The notes beneath the pieces are model-generated. The model had not been told where the DNA came from, did no database searches, and saw only the letters and a program-made list of their open reading frames with translations. From CATOSK01 sp963665735 (GTDB lineage: Bacteria > Chloroflexota > Dehalococcoidia > Lucifugimonadales > UBA3495), in the NCBI GenBank assembly GCA_963665735.1, contig OY762444.1, positions 2,790,001 through 2,854,000 of the forward strand: a stretch of 64,000 nucleotides of DNA, read 5' to 3'. This document shows, piece after piece, positions 31,890-40,310 of the stretch. The translations under genes were made by a program, and so were the position numbers. Every line of letters begins with the position of its first letter. Position 1 is the stretch's first letter.

Positions 31890-32140
31890 GCGCTCTCCAC
31901 CGTCAAGGGCATGAAAGTTATGTCCTCTAGGGATTTTTGAGCGAACAGCAGGCACGCCAGAATGTCTTCCCGGGTCAACCCGGGATATTCGGCCAGGATT
32001 TGCTCAATGGTCATATCATGCCCCAGCAGTCCCAGGATAAGTTGTACCGTCAGACGGCTCCCCCGAATGACCGGCTTGCCCACCATGACCTTGGGGTTAA
32101 TGGCTATGCGTTCCAGCAGTTGCCTTTCTTTTTCGTTCAT
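31886..32140 (-). CDS. DUF433 antitoxin-like protein
   Basis: An 84-residue protein with the DUF433 pattern: IAINPKVMVGKPVIRGSRLTVQLILGLLGHDMTIEQILAEYPGL. The region KPVIRGSRLTV is the hallmark. DUF433 proteins contain an HTH and are usually the antitoxin of a downstream DUF5615 (PIN-like) toxin, as here. The ATG at 32140 follows GGAGTTGAT; it lies five codons after an upstream ATG. No operator repeat was noticed. Confidence 0.85.
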   Translation of the reverse strand: MNEKERQLLERIAINPKVMVGKPVIRGSRLTVQLILGLLGHDMTIEQILAEYPGLTREDILACLLFAQKSLEDITFMPLTVESA

Positions 32141-32238
32141 ATCAACTCCTTCCAAAAATCCGTTCCAGAATGTCCAATCGTTTGATGGCGGCTAGGTAGA
32201 TTAAGGGAGACGCATTACTGACCGCCGTCATATCGCCG

Positions 32239-32472
32239 TTACCCTCCCAGAGTTTTCAAGTCCTCCTCCAACTCCGATAGGCCGTAATGTATGGCTATCC
32301 GCCGGTCGCCCAGCGTCCGTTGGAAGCGGTATTGACTGACGCCGGCGAGTTGGCTGGCTTGCCCCAGGGTAAGTTTTTCTTTCTGAAAAAGCAGGACGGC
32401 GATTTCCTCCCGCAGTTCCGCCTCCGACATTCCGGCATAACGCAGCGTTTCGTCGGGAATGACCAGGCTCAT
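32239..32472 (-). CDS. UPF0175 family antitoxin-like protein
   Basis: The 77-residue protein begins MSLVIPDETLRYAGMSEAELREEIAVLLF and has KEKLTLGQASQLAGVSQYRFQRTL, the HTH-like core of UPF0175. In other bacteria these genes stand upstream of DUF3368 (PIN-like) toxins. Here the next gene is the DUF433 antitoxin, so no cognate toxin is present and it may be an orphan. It overlaps the upstream double-HicB gene by ATGA (32469-32472), so the two antitoxin-like proteins are made together. Confidence 0.82.
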   Translation of the reverse strand: MSLVIPDETLRYAGMSEAELREEIAVLLFQKEKLTLGQASQLAGVSQYRFQRTLGDRRIAIHYGLSELEEDLKTLGG

Positions 32473-32906
32473 GGTTTACCCCTCTCTTTCTGCACCCCGA
32501 CGAAATGGGGCAATGAATTCACGTCGCAATCTTCATCGTTGAGACACAGGCCGATGACCTCTTTCATATTCTCCATAAACTCTTCCAGGGCGCGGCCCTG
32601 GCTGAAACACGCTGGAAGTTGGGTTACCTCTCCCACCAGGAAATCATCCTCGTCCTTCTCGACCACCACGAAGAACTCCCGATTCTTACCTTTTATAGCC
32701 AATTCCGTCTTGTAAACCCCGACGAACTCGGCGCGGTCATCCAGGTCATCGTCCACCAGGCAGGCTTGGATTGACTGCCGCATATTTGCCATCAGTTCAT
32801 CCAGAGTCCAGCCTTGATTGACGCACTCCCGAAGTTGGGGGGCCTCACCGACAAGGCAACCGTCTTGGCCCTTCTCGATTACGACGTAGAACTCTCGGTT
32901 TGGCAC
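32469..32906 (-). CDS. Tandem double HicB-like domain protein
   Basis: A 145-residue protein made of two HicB-like domains in a row. Residues 1-70 (MPNREFYVVIEKGQDGCLVG, LRECVNQGWTLDELMANMRQ) and 73-145 (NREFFVVVEKDEDDFLVGEV, LPACFSQGRALEEFMENMKE) align with each other. The LPxC motif is present as LREC and LPAC. No hicA is next to it. The duplication may let one chain cover a HicA dimer or may have lost toxin-binding altogether. It is coupled by ATGA to the UPF0175 gene downstream. Confidence 0.7.
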   Translation of the reverse strand: MPNREFYVVIEKGQDGCLVGEAPQLRECVNQGWTLDELMANMRQSIQACLVDDDLDDRAEFVGVYKTELAIKGKNREFFVVVEKDEDDFLVGEVTQLPACFSQGRALEEFMENMKEVIGLCLNDEDCDVNSLPHFVGVQKERGKP

Positions 32907-32987
32907 TTGACCCTCTCCATCTGGTGGGTATCGCCAATTTCATAACCCGCCATACCCGCCCCCCAACCGTCATTCCCGTCCCCCAAC

Positions 32988-33014
32988 CGTCATTCCCGCG
33001 AAAGCGGGAATCCA
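32988..33014 (+). repeat. REP-like hairpin, family A
   Basis: CGTCATTCCCGCGAAAGCGG plus AATCCAC; a 5' half copy (CGTCATTCCCGT) directly precedes it at 32968. The rest of 32907-33128 holds no gene. Confidence 0.78.
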
Positions 33015-33128
33015 CAACCGGCGCCCTTAGATACGTTTTCGGTGGCGAGTAATTCCGGCATCCGTCGCTTTCAAGAATAACGGCTTGGTTCGACGACACC
33101 CACTAGGACAGGAAACGGGATTTGCCCG

Positions 33129-34319
33129 CTAAATCTTCCCCAGGGCTTCCTCCAACCGGCCTACGGCTTCGTCAATTTCCTCCGGCGTGACGGTCAGCGG
33201 CGGCATGAACCGCACCGCATTGGGCCGGACACCGTTCAGCAGTACCCCGGCTGCGTTGGCGTTGGTCAGCACTTGGCCGGAAATGTCCCCGTCAAACTCC
33301 AGGGCGGCCAGCAACCCCTTGCCCCTGGCCTCGGCGATGAAGGAAAAACGCGCCTTCAGTCCGTTCAGCCGATCCAGCAGGTGCGACTCCATCCGCTTGA
33401 CGTGGGCCGGAATGTCGTTGTCAATCAAAAACTTGGTGCCGGCATAGGCGGCGGCGGTGGTCAGGGCGTTGCCCCCGAAAGTAGAGCCGTGGTCGCCGGG
33501 GGTCAGGGCCATCGCCGCCTCCTTGGACATGAAAGCCCCGATGGGAACGCCGTAGCCCAGTCCCTTGGCCAGGGTCATCACGTCCGGCTCGACGTTGTAT
33601 TCCTGGTAGCCGAAGAGACTGCCCAGCCGTCCCAGGCCCGTCTGCACTTCGTCCAGAATCAGCAGCAGGTTGTTGCGGTCGCACCACTCCCGGACGCGGA
33701 TAAGATAATCGTCGTCGGGGATGTTGACCCCGCCCTCGCCCTGCACCGGCTCCAGCATCACCGCGGCGGTGCGGTCGGTGGTGGCGTTCATAATGGCCTC
33801 AACGTCGTTAAAGTCCACGTGAACGAAACCGGGCTGGAGGGGCAAAAACGCCTCCTGGTAGTGGGGCTGGCCGGTGGCGGCCACCGTGGTGGCGGTGCGC
33901 CCGTGGAAGGAATTGAAGGCCGTAATGACTTCGTAGGCACCGTCCCGGTTCTGCTTGCCGTACTTCTTGGCCAGCTTCAGAGCGCCTTCGTTGGCCTCCG
34001 CGCCGCTGTTGCCGAAAAACACCCGGTCGAGGCAGCTATTTTCCACCAGCAACTCCGCCAGTTGAAGCTGCGGCACGGTGAAGAACTGGTTGGAAGTCTG
34101 AATCAGGGTGCCGGCCTGCTCCACGATGGCTTGGGTAATAACCGGGTGGGAGTGACCCAGGTTGTCCACGGCCCAACCGGCCACGAAGTCCAGGTATTCC
34201 TTCCCGTCGGCGTCCCAAACCCGGGTGCCTTCCCCCCGGACGATGACCACGGGTTGACGCCGCACCGTCTGGGCATAGTACTTCTGCTCAATGGCAATCC
34301 ACTCTTCGCTCTTGGTCAT
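33129..34319 (-). CDS. argD: Acetylornithine aminotransferase
   Basis: The 396-residue class III PLP aminotransferase has GWAVDNLGHSHPVI, FGNSGAEANEGALKLAKKYG, FHGRTATTVAATGQ, LILDEVQTGLGRLG and the PLP-Lys in TLAKGLGYGVPIGAF. This is the ArgD pattern; it makes N-acetylornithine from the semialdehyde and glutamate. AAGGAGGAACC is before the ATG. It follows UPF0182 in the minus-strand run, with argB and argJ further upstream and argG further downstream, so the arg genes share an orientation though separated. Confidence 0.93.
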   Translation of the reverse strand: MTKSEEWIAIEQKYYAQTVRRQPVVIVRGEGTRVWDADGKEYLDFVAGWAVDNLGHSHPVITQAIVEQAGTLIQTSNQFFTVPQLQLAELLVENSCLDRVFFGNSGAEANEGALKLAKKYGKQNRDGAYEVITAFNSFHGRTATTVAATGQPHYQEAFLPLQPGFVHVDFNDVEAIMNATTDRTAAVMLEPVQGEGGVNIPDDDYLIRVREWCDRNNLLLILDEVQTGLGRLGSLFGYQEYNVEPDVMTLAKGLGYGVPIGAFMSKEAAMALTPGDHGSTFGGNALTTAAAYAGTKFLIDNDIPAHVKRMESHLLDRLNGLKARFSFIAEARGKGLLAALEFDGDISGQVLTNANAAGVLLNGVRPNAVRFMPPLTVTPEEIDEAVGRLEEALGKI

Positions 34320-34437
34320 GGGGTTCCTCCTTTTCGATTGGTGGCCGGGAGTCGCCGCCCCCGTCCTGCCCGTATCCCCGTCCCTTACCCTTCGGACGTG
34401 GGGGAATGGGCCTTTGGTTCTTGCATAGCTGGCTTGG

Positions 34438-37281
34438 TCAATTGGGCGCCGATGCTGCCCCGTCTTCTTCCAGCGTCTCTTTCAGTTGGGACAGAATTTC
34501 CTCCAGTTGGCCCAGGGTTTCCTTCAATTCTCCCACCTGACGCTCCAGGTCATTAAGTTGGGGCAGGGAACCGGCCGGCGCGCCGTCCTCCGTTGCCGCC
34601 GTTCCCGACGCGACCGGGGCCTCCGGCGACGCCCTACCCTGGGCGGCAATGGCGTCCAACAGCCGGTCAATCCCTTCGTCTATGGTGTCCGCCATTACCA
34701 GGTTGCTGTCGTCGGCTAGTATAACCTTTTTCAACTCCGGAAAGGCCAACGCCTCCGATTGGAGATACAACGGTTCAACGTAGATTATCGTATCGGCGAT
34801 GGGAATTACCAGCAGTTGCCCCCGGATAATCTCCGAGCCGGAGCCGTCCCAAAGCGTGAACTGCTGGGAAACCGACTGGTCGTTTTCAATGCGGGCCTCA
34901 ACCTGGCTGGGGCCGTCAATCTGCCGGTGGTCGGGAAGCTGGAAACTCATCAACTGCCCGTAGTCCGGCCAATCGTTGCGGGCGGCCAGCCACGCCACCA
35001 GGTTCTTCTTCTCCCCCGCCGGAGTCAACGGCAGCAGCAGCACGAACTCTTCCCGTTCCTCTTCCGGCAGTTGCATCACCAGGTAGGACGGCACCACCTC
35101 AACCCCGGTCTTGGCGATGCGGGTTTCCAGCGGCAGCGCCCACTGCTCGGCTTGGTTGAACCACACTTGGGGGTCGGTGACGTGATAGCGCAGGTACAGC
35201 CGCGCCTGGGTGGAAAACAACCCTACCGGATAGCGCAGGTGTTCCCGCAAGTCCGCCGGCATATCCCCAATTTCCTGGAACAGTTCGGGAAAAGCCCGTT
35301 GGTACATTTGGGCCAGCGGGTCCTCCGGGTCTATCAGGTAAAAGTCCACCGAGCCGTTGTAGGCGTCAATCACCACCTTGACGCTGTTGCGGATGTAGTT
35401 GACTTTTTCATCCCCGCTGTCGGACAGGATGGGCGGCAGTTCCCCCTGGTCTCCCTGCACCGGCGTCGAGTAGGGATAGCGGTCGGTGGTGGTGTAGGCG
35501 TCAAGAATCCACCAGAGCTTGCCCTCCTTGTCCAGCACCGGATAGGGGTCTTTGTCCAGGGTCAGGAAGGGGGCCAGGACGCCCACCCGTTCCCGGATTT
35601 GCCGCCGGAACTGCAACCGACTTTCCTTTCCGATGCGGTCGCTGAGCAGCACGTTCACGTCGGTCAGCAGCGTGGCGAAAGCCAGCCGCCGCATCGGAGA
35701 GGAAAGGGCAACCCCCCCGGAACCGGAATATCCCTCATAGTCGTCCAGGGCCGGGTTCACTTCCCGCAGGCTGGTGTTGACGATGGCGAACTTCTCCGCC
35801 GACTCCCCGTAATAAACCTCCGGGCGCGCTACCGGCAGCTTGCTCTGGATAGGAATGTCGCGGATAAAGAACTCCGGGCGTCCCTCCCCGGGGGTGAACC
35901 CGGTAGCGGGACTCATCGCTACCCCGTAGCCGTGGGTGTACTGGAGCCGCTGGTTAACCCAGTTGCTCGCCCCTGGCGGCAGGTTGGGGTTCAGTTCCCG
36001 CGCCGCCACCAGCACTTGCCGCAACCGTCCGTCCACCTGGTAACGATCCGAGTCCATATTGAGGAAGTTGTAGTAAAGCTCCATGAATTGAAGCTGGTTG
36101 TAAGCGTCTTTCAGGGGCGTCAAGTCCCAAAGCCGGATGTTGTCCAGCGTGTTGCGGTTATTGTCCAGCGCTGCCCGGTCCAGGTGGCCGTCGGCGGCAT
36201 AGGGGCGTTCCTCAATCAGGTCCAGTTGATACGCCGCGCGGGTGGCCTCGATGTTGTGCCGGATGTACGGTTCCTCCCGGGTAAATTCGTTGGGCGACAC
36301 CTGGAACCGTTGGAACAGCGCCGGAAACGCCAGCCCCGCCAACAAGGCCATGACCACCCAAAGGCTGACCGAACCCGCCGCCAGACGCAGGCCCCGGTAG
36401 AAGGGACTGATAATCAGCCCTGCCGCCGACAGCAGGGCAATGGCCGTAAGGAACCAATACGCCGGAATCCGGGCTTTAATGTCGGTATAGGTCGCCCCAT
36501 ACACCGCGCCCCCGGCGGACAATGCCAGTTCGTAAATCGCCAGCGCGTGCATCGCCGCCAGGGTCACCAACAGGGCCGCCCCCAGAAAGGCCAGGTGCTT
36601 GAGCATCCGGTAAATCTGCTCCCCGGTCTCCCCCTGCCTCTCCCTGGTCCGCAAAGGCAGATTCACCCCCCGTATGCTGAAAATCGCCAGGTACAGTATC
36701 ACCGTGGCAACCAGGGCCGTGATTAACAGTCCGGTCAACCAGCCCCGCAGCATTTGCAGCAGGGGCAAAACCACCACGTAGAAAGAAACGTCCCGGCCAA
36801 AGGCAGGATCGGCCACCCCGAAGGGGATGTAGTTGAACAGGAGAACCAACGGCTCCCATCCCCCGGAGGCGGCCAGCCCGAAGAGGGGACTGGCAATGAG
36901 GACGGTCAGCACCACCCCTATGCCCAGGGTGGTAGCCATCAAGCGCAGCGAGTCCATTGCAATGGGCAGCGACGACAGCCCCAGGGAAACCCGCACCGCG
37001 AGATGGAAGTTGCCCAGCAGGACGACCATGGCAATCATGGTGCCAACGCCGAACATGACCACCCGGAACATGGCAATCCGGCTGAAGACTTCGGAAAACC
37101 CCAGGTGCTTGAACCAAAGGACGTTGGTATAGACCCACAGCATCCACCAGCACAGCAAGAGGATGCAGACCACGATTACCAGAATCGTGCCGTAGCGGAT
37201 AATCCGGTCCAGTTGCCTTGAAGAAATGCCGGGCAGCAGGTTGGGCGATCCTTCGGCGTCGTTGCTAAGGTCGTAGCGCAT
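34438..37281 (-). CDS. UPF0182 family membrane protein
   Basis: A 947-residue protein of COG1615 type. The N-terminal ~330 residues have about seven hydrophobic helices (for example YGTILVIVVCILLLCWWMLW and VMALLAGLAFPALF). The large soluble part includes NEFTREEPYIRHNIEATRAAYQL, LNPNLPPGASNWVNQRLQYTHGYGVAMSP, and PPRYGAxxIPDxLF-like features of the family. The C-terminal ~60 residues form a coiled coil (LNDLERQVGELKETLGQLEEILSQ). Its function is unknown; it is typical of Actinobacteria, Cyanobacteria and Chloroflexota. It sits between the AAA-TOPRIM pair and argD. Confidence 0.92.
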   Translation of the reverse strand: MRYDLSNDAEGSPNLLPGISSRQLDRIIRYGTILVIVVCILLLCWWMLWVYTNVLWFKHLGFSEVFSRIAMFRVVMFGVGTMIAMVVLLGNFHLAVRVSLGLSSLPIAMDSLRLMATTLGIGVVLTVLIASPLFGLAASGGWEPLVLLFNYIPFGVADPAFGRDVSFYVVVLPLLQMLRGWLTGLLITALVATVILYLAIFSIRGVNLPLRTRERQGETGEQIYRMLKHLAFLGAALLVTLAAMHALAIYELALSAGGAVYGATYTDIKARIPAYWFLTAIALLSAAGLIISPFYRGLRLAAGSVSLWVVMALLAGLAFPALFQRFQVSPNEFTREEPYIRHNIEATRAAYQLDLIEERPYAADGHLDRAALDNNRNTLDNIRLWDLTPLKDAYNQLQFMELYYNFLNMDSDRYQVDGRLRQVLVAARELNPNLPPGASNWVNQRLQYTHGYGVAMSPATGFTPGEGRPEFFIRDIPIQSKLPVARPEVYYGESAEKFAIVNTSLREVNPALDDYEGYSGSGGVALSSPMRRLAFATLLTDVNVLLSDRIGKESRLQFRRQIRERVGVLAPFLTLDKDPYPVLDKEGKLWWILDAYTTTDRYPYSTPVQGDQGELPPILSDSGDEKVNYIRNSVKVVIDAYNGSVDFYLIDPEDPLAQMYQRAFPELFQEIGDMPADLREHLRYPVGLFSTQARLYLRYHVTDPQVWFNQAEQWALPLETRIAKTGVEVVPSYLVMQLPEEEREEFVLLLPLTPAGEKKNLVAWLAARNDWPDYGQLMSFQLPDHRQIDGPSQVEARIENDQSVSQQFTLWDGSGSEIIRGQLLVIPIADTIIYVEPLYLQSEALAFPELKKVILADDSNLVMADTIDEGIDRLLDAIAAQGRASPEAPVASGTAATEDGAPAGSLPQLNDLERQVGELKETLGQLEEILSQLKETLEEDGAASAPN

Positions 37282-37377
37282 GAACGAATTTTAGCAGGTT
37301 TGGGGAGATTATCCCCACCCCCCGCAATTGGCCCTGAGGTGAAGAGATAAACGGAGGCGTCAAAATGGTTGCGACGT

Positions 37378-38004
37378 TTAACCGAAGAGGTTGGTAAGCC
37401 AGACCAGGAAATTGCGGCAAAGGGGGCCATCAACTTCCAGGTCTCGGGCGCCAATGGCCAAACCCATTTGCCTGGGTTCTTCGCGAGCAGCCAGCCAAGC
37501 GTAGAGCTTGGCGCGAGAGGTCTTTTTCTCCGTGAATTTCCTGTTTTCCAGAGGGATTCGGTCTATATATCGCTCGGAAAGGGGCCATACCGGATCGCCA
37601 CTGGGAATCATTCGTGTTACAAAATCTTCGAGTTCACCGGGCGATTCGTTGTCCGGCATAAGCCAGATACCGACGCGAGGTTTCCCTTGCGGATTTACTA
37701 CCCTTCCCGTTGCACTCAAACTGTCAGGATTTATATCTTCCTCCAATAACCGATGTCTTACAGCATTCCAGCGCGCTGATTCGTCCGTGTCCGCATCTAC
37801 AAGAATGCCTGGCGCTTGCAAACCGGGGGCGTTTAACTCTGCCCCGATTGTATCAAGCAATTGGTCAAATCCATTTCTCTCTCGGACGAAAAAGTCCGGC
37901 AACGACGGATGACGGTCGCACAAATGCCGAACCACGTGCTTGTCGTCCTGACCCTCGACCAACAAGACCCGAGGCTCCGGTTTGATTTCTACAATATGGG
38001 CCAT
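37378..38004 (-). CDS. TOPRIM (DUF3226-like) nuclease-type protein of a defence pair
   Basis: A 208-residue protein with the TOPRIM motif: Glu17 in RVLLVEGQDDKHVVRHL and the DxD at 70-72 in GILVDADTDES, plus the conserved IWLMPDNESPGELEDFV. TOPRIM domains of this group act as nucleases or signalling partners of OLD-type ATPases. It follows the AAA ATPase gene by three bases, and its ribosome site (AGGTAATTC) overlaps the ATPase stop, so expression is tightly coupled. In PARIS the corresponding protein (AriB) is a DUF4435 TOPRIM toxin; this one is shorter. Confidence 0.82.
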   Translation of the reverse strand: MAHIVEIKPEPRVLLVEGQDDKHVVRHLCDRHPSLPDFFVRERNGFDQLLDTIGAELNAPGLQAPGILVDADTDESARWNAVRHRLLEEDINPDSLSATGRVVNPQGKPRVGIWLMPDNESPGELEDFVTRMIPSGDPVWPLSERYIDRIPLENRKFTEKKTSRAKLYAWLAAREEPRQMGLAIGARDLEVDGPLCRNFLVWLTNLFG

Positions 38005-38007
38005 GAA

Positions 38008-39126
38008 TTACCTGGTCTCAATCCCGTAATCGGCCGCCGCCGCCAGGTTCCTCTCGGAATAATGTACGGCTTTAATTCCATGGTCGTCTTTTTCCAGGCG
38101 CACCAGCAGGCCGTCCACCTCCTCAATCTCCGTAGCGGCCCGACTGAAACCAACAACGCAGTCCCAGCTATGGGTGGTGGCAATTACCTGGACGTTGTTG
38201 TCCAAAGACGCTCGCAGCACCATCCTCCAAAAGGCGGCTTGTACCGTGTGGTGAATGCCGTTCTCCGCTTCATCAATAACCAGAAACCCGCCCCGGCTGT
38301 TAGCCAGAGCCAACGCGATGCTGTACATACGGACAGCGCCGTCACCCAGACTCCGCAGCGGTATCATCTGGCCCTGTCCTTCTACACTGACCATAGCCAT
38401 GCGGCTGTCGCCCCTCCCCTTGGTGCCTCTATTGTCAGCGACCATCGTAACCCGTTTCACTGAATCGCCGTAAACCAGCCGCAGCGCATCCATAGCCCGG
38501 TCATCCTGGTTGTTCAGCGTCACCCTGTCCCAGAAACGGCCAATGTCGCTGTTGTACGGCACATTCGGCCCCGAAGATTGACAGCGAATGCCCGACCGAT
38601 TCTCCGATTCCGTATATCTCCCTCGCCCCCTCGGAAGTCGGTAGGCTCTCCGAAGGGAAGGAAGATTGTACGCCTGTTCAATACCTCCAAAGTCAATCTT
38701 CAGGGGAAGTTCGTTAACGTCGGTAAACTGGCCAAGAAAGACTGGCTCCCGTTGTTGCAACCCTGGCCCGGTCTTGATGCTCAGTTGCGGACCGTAACTT
38801 TGAGGGCCTATTGATATGCAGGCGTCGAAAGGCCGCCGGTCAAAGAAAAGGCCGGCGAAGTCGGGCGCCGCCGCATCTTCCCCATTTTCATCCACGGACA
38901 TGGTAAGTTCATCCCGGTCTTGCAATATGTCCATGATGGTGAAGTAACTGCCCCGGTCAGCGTAAAGGCGCACCGCATCAAGCACCGTTGTCTTGCCGAC
39001 GCCGTTCTTCCCGGCCAGCAGCGTCACCCGGCCCAACTTAGGGATGGTCAGGTCCTTAATTCCCCGGAAGCCCTGGATTGACAGGCTGGGAAGGTGAAGG
39101 TCTTTATCCAGGATTTTTTCGGACAT
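38008..39126 (-). CDS. OLD-like AAA ATPase of a defence pair
   Basis: A 372-residue ABC-type ATPase of the AAA_15/AAA_21 group. It has SLSIQGFRGIKDLTIPKLG, Walker A GKNGVGKT (39-46), the signature-like RSLGDGAVRMYSIALAL, Walker B GGFLVIDEAENGIHHT and the switch His in VIATTHSWDCV. There is no fused TOPRIM domain; the next gene supplies it. Split ATPase-TOPRIM systems such as PARIS or Gabija-like ones respond to phage proteins or DNA ends. The start at 39126 follows AAAGGACAGC. It lies between argB and UPF0182. Confidence 0.85.
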   Translation of the reverse strand: MSEKILDKDLHLPSLSIQGFRGIKDLTIPKLGRVTLLAGKNGVGKTTVLDAVRLYADRGSYFTIMDILQDRDELTMSVDENGEDAAAPDFAGLFFDRRPFDACISIGPQSYGPQLSIKTGPGLQQREPVFLGQFTDVNELPLKIDFGGIEQAYNLPSLRRAYRLPRGRGRYTESENRSGIRCQSSGPNVPYNSDIGRFWDRVTLNNQDDRAMDALRLVYGDSVKRVTMVADNRGTKGRGDSRMAMVSVEGQGQMIPLRSLGDGAVRMYSIALALANSRGGFLVIDEAENGIHHTVQAAFWRMVLRASLDNNVQVIATTHSWDCVVGFSRAATEIEEVDGLLVRLEKDDHGIKAVHYSERNLAAAADYGIETR

Positions 39127-39252
39127 AGGTTGCTGTCCTTTGGCGGGTTGTGGATACGAGTCTAACGACACGGTTGGCCCGCCGCAATTCTGCGCCTGAT
39201 GGCCTCGGTGTCGCCCCACATGGTAGTCGAAGGGCGGAACAACGGCCGGCAG

Positions 39253-40044
39253 TTACCCCCCGGCGACAATCCTGGTGCCGGAGGCCGTCCCGTTCAGACA
39301 CTCCAGCAGCATATCCGGCTGGGTGCCGTCCACAATGTCCGCCTGCGGCACGTTTTCCAGGGCCGTCAGGCAGGCATCCAGCTTGGGAATCATCCCCCCG
39401 CTGATTACCGGCGACCGCCGTAGAATCTCCGCCCGCCGCCGGTCCAGCCGCGGAATCACCCGCCCGCCGCCGTCCATAATCCCCGGCACGTCGGTCAGGA
39501 AAATCAGCCGCTCCGCCCCCAACGCCCTGGCGACGGCCCCCGCCACCGTATCCCCGTTCACGTTCAGCGGCTTTCCGGCGTGGGCCGTCCCGTCGTGCCG
39601 GTGCATCGCCAGCGGCGCCATCATCGGGATAAACCCGGCGTCGGAAAGAGCTTGCAGCGGCTGGGGATTCACCTTCGTTATCTCCCCCACGAAACCCAGG
39701 TCTGGGTTGGCGATATACGCCTCCAGGATGCCCCCGTCAATCCCGCTGATTCCCACCGCCTGACCGCCCAGCTGGTGCAGCAGGCACACCAGTTCCTTGT
39801 TGATAAGTCCGGTCAGGACGGCCACCACAATATCCAGGCTGGGCGCGTCCGTCACCCGCAGCCCGTTCACGAAACGGGGCGGAATCCCCTGCCTTTGCAT
39901 CCAGTCCGAAATCACGTTGCCGCCCCCGTGGACGACCACCACGTTGCGGCCCTGCTGTTGCAGGGTCACCAGGTCTTTCAGGCTGGTGTCGTGGCTCCCC
40001 AGGGTGCTGCCCCCGATTTTGACCACGATGGGCGGGACGGGCAA
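39253..40044 (-). CDS. argB: Acetylglutamate kinase
   Basis: The 263-residue amino-acid kinase has VVKIGGSTLG, VVVHGGGNVISDWMQRQGI, FVNGLRVTDAPSLDIV and VNGDTVAGAVARALGAERLIFLTDVPGIM, all ArgB signatures. It phosphorylates N-acetylglutamate. It starts with TTG behind GGAGGCG. The Arg-sensing N-terminal helix found in feedback-inhibited ArgB is absent, so it is probably the insensitive type; that is inferred from length only. Upstream 266 bases away is argJ, so the two may be co-transcribed across a repeat-filled gap. Confidence 0.94.
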   Translation of the reverse strand: MPVPPIVVKIGGSTLGSHDTSLKDLVTLQQQGRNVVVVHGGGNVISDWMQRQGIPPRFVNGLRVTDAPSLDIVVAVLTGLINKELVCLLHQLGGQAVGISGIDGGILEAYIANPDLGFVGEITKVNPQPLQALSDAGFIPMMAPLAMHRHDGTAHAGKPLNVNGDTVAGAVARALGAERLIFLTDVPGIMDGGGRVIPRLDRRRAEILRRSPVISGGMIPKLDACLTALENVPQADIVDGTQPDMLLECLNGTASGTRIVAGG

Positions 40045-40310
40045 TTACGCCTCCAGGCAGATTATTGTCACTCTGAACGGAGCAGAGGGCCTAAGAATGT
40101 GGGTGCCGAATCCCCTCCCCCCCGCAGGGGGAGGGCTAGAGCCTGTCCTGAGCATAGCCGAAGGAGTGGGGGTGGCATACCGTTGGGAAAGAAGCGAAAA
40201 AGGAACCTTCAACACACCCTCTAAATTCCACGATAAGGCAACGCCGCTTGGCGATGAGAGGGGCGGTCATAATTGCTTGGCCGGACAGACCGGAAAGCGG
40301 CCAGCCCCGG
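40045..40310. repeat. Repeat-filled spacer between argJ and argB
   Basis: It holds a family B element with a damaged arm (CCCCTCCCCCCCGCAGGGGG at about 40111-40130), followed by CCTGTCCTGAGCATAGCCGA (family C) and the G-rich tail GTGGGGGTGGC to 40178. No gene is seen. Confidence 0.7.

Noticed and set aside
34759..36726. A 655-codon open frame on the plus strand
   Set aside because: It is antisense to the UPF0182 gene. Its composition (Arg, Gly, Gln and Val rich, no domain) is typical of the mirror frame of a high-GC gene, and there is no ribosome site.
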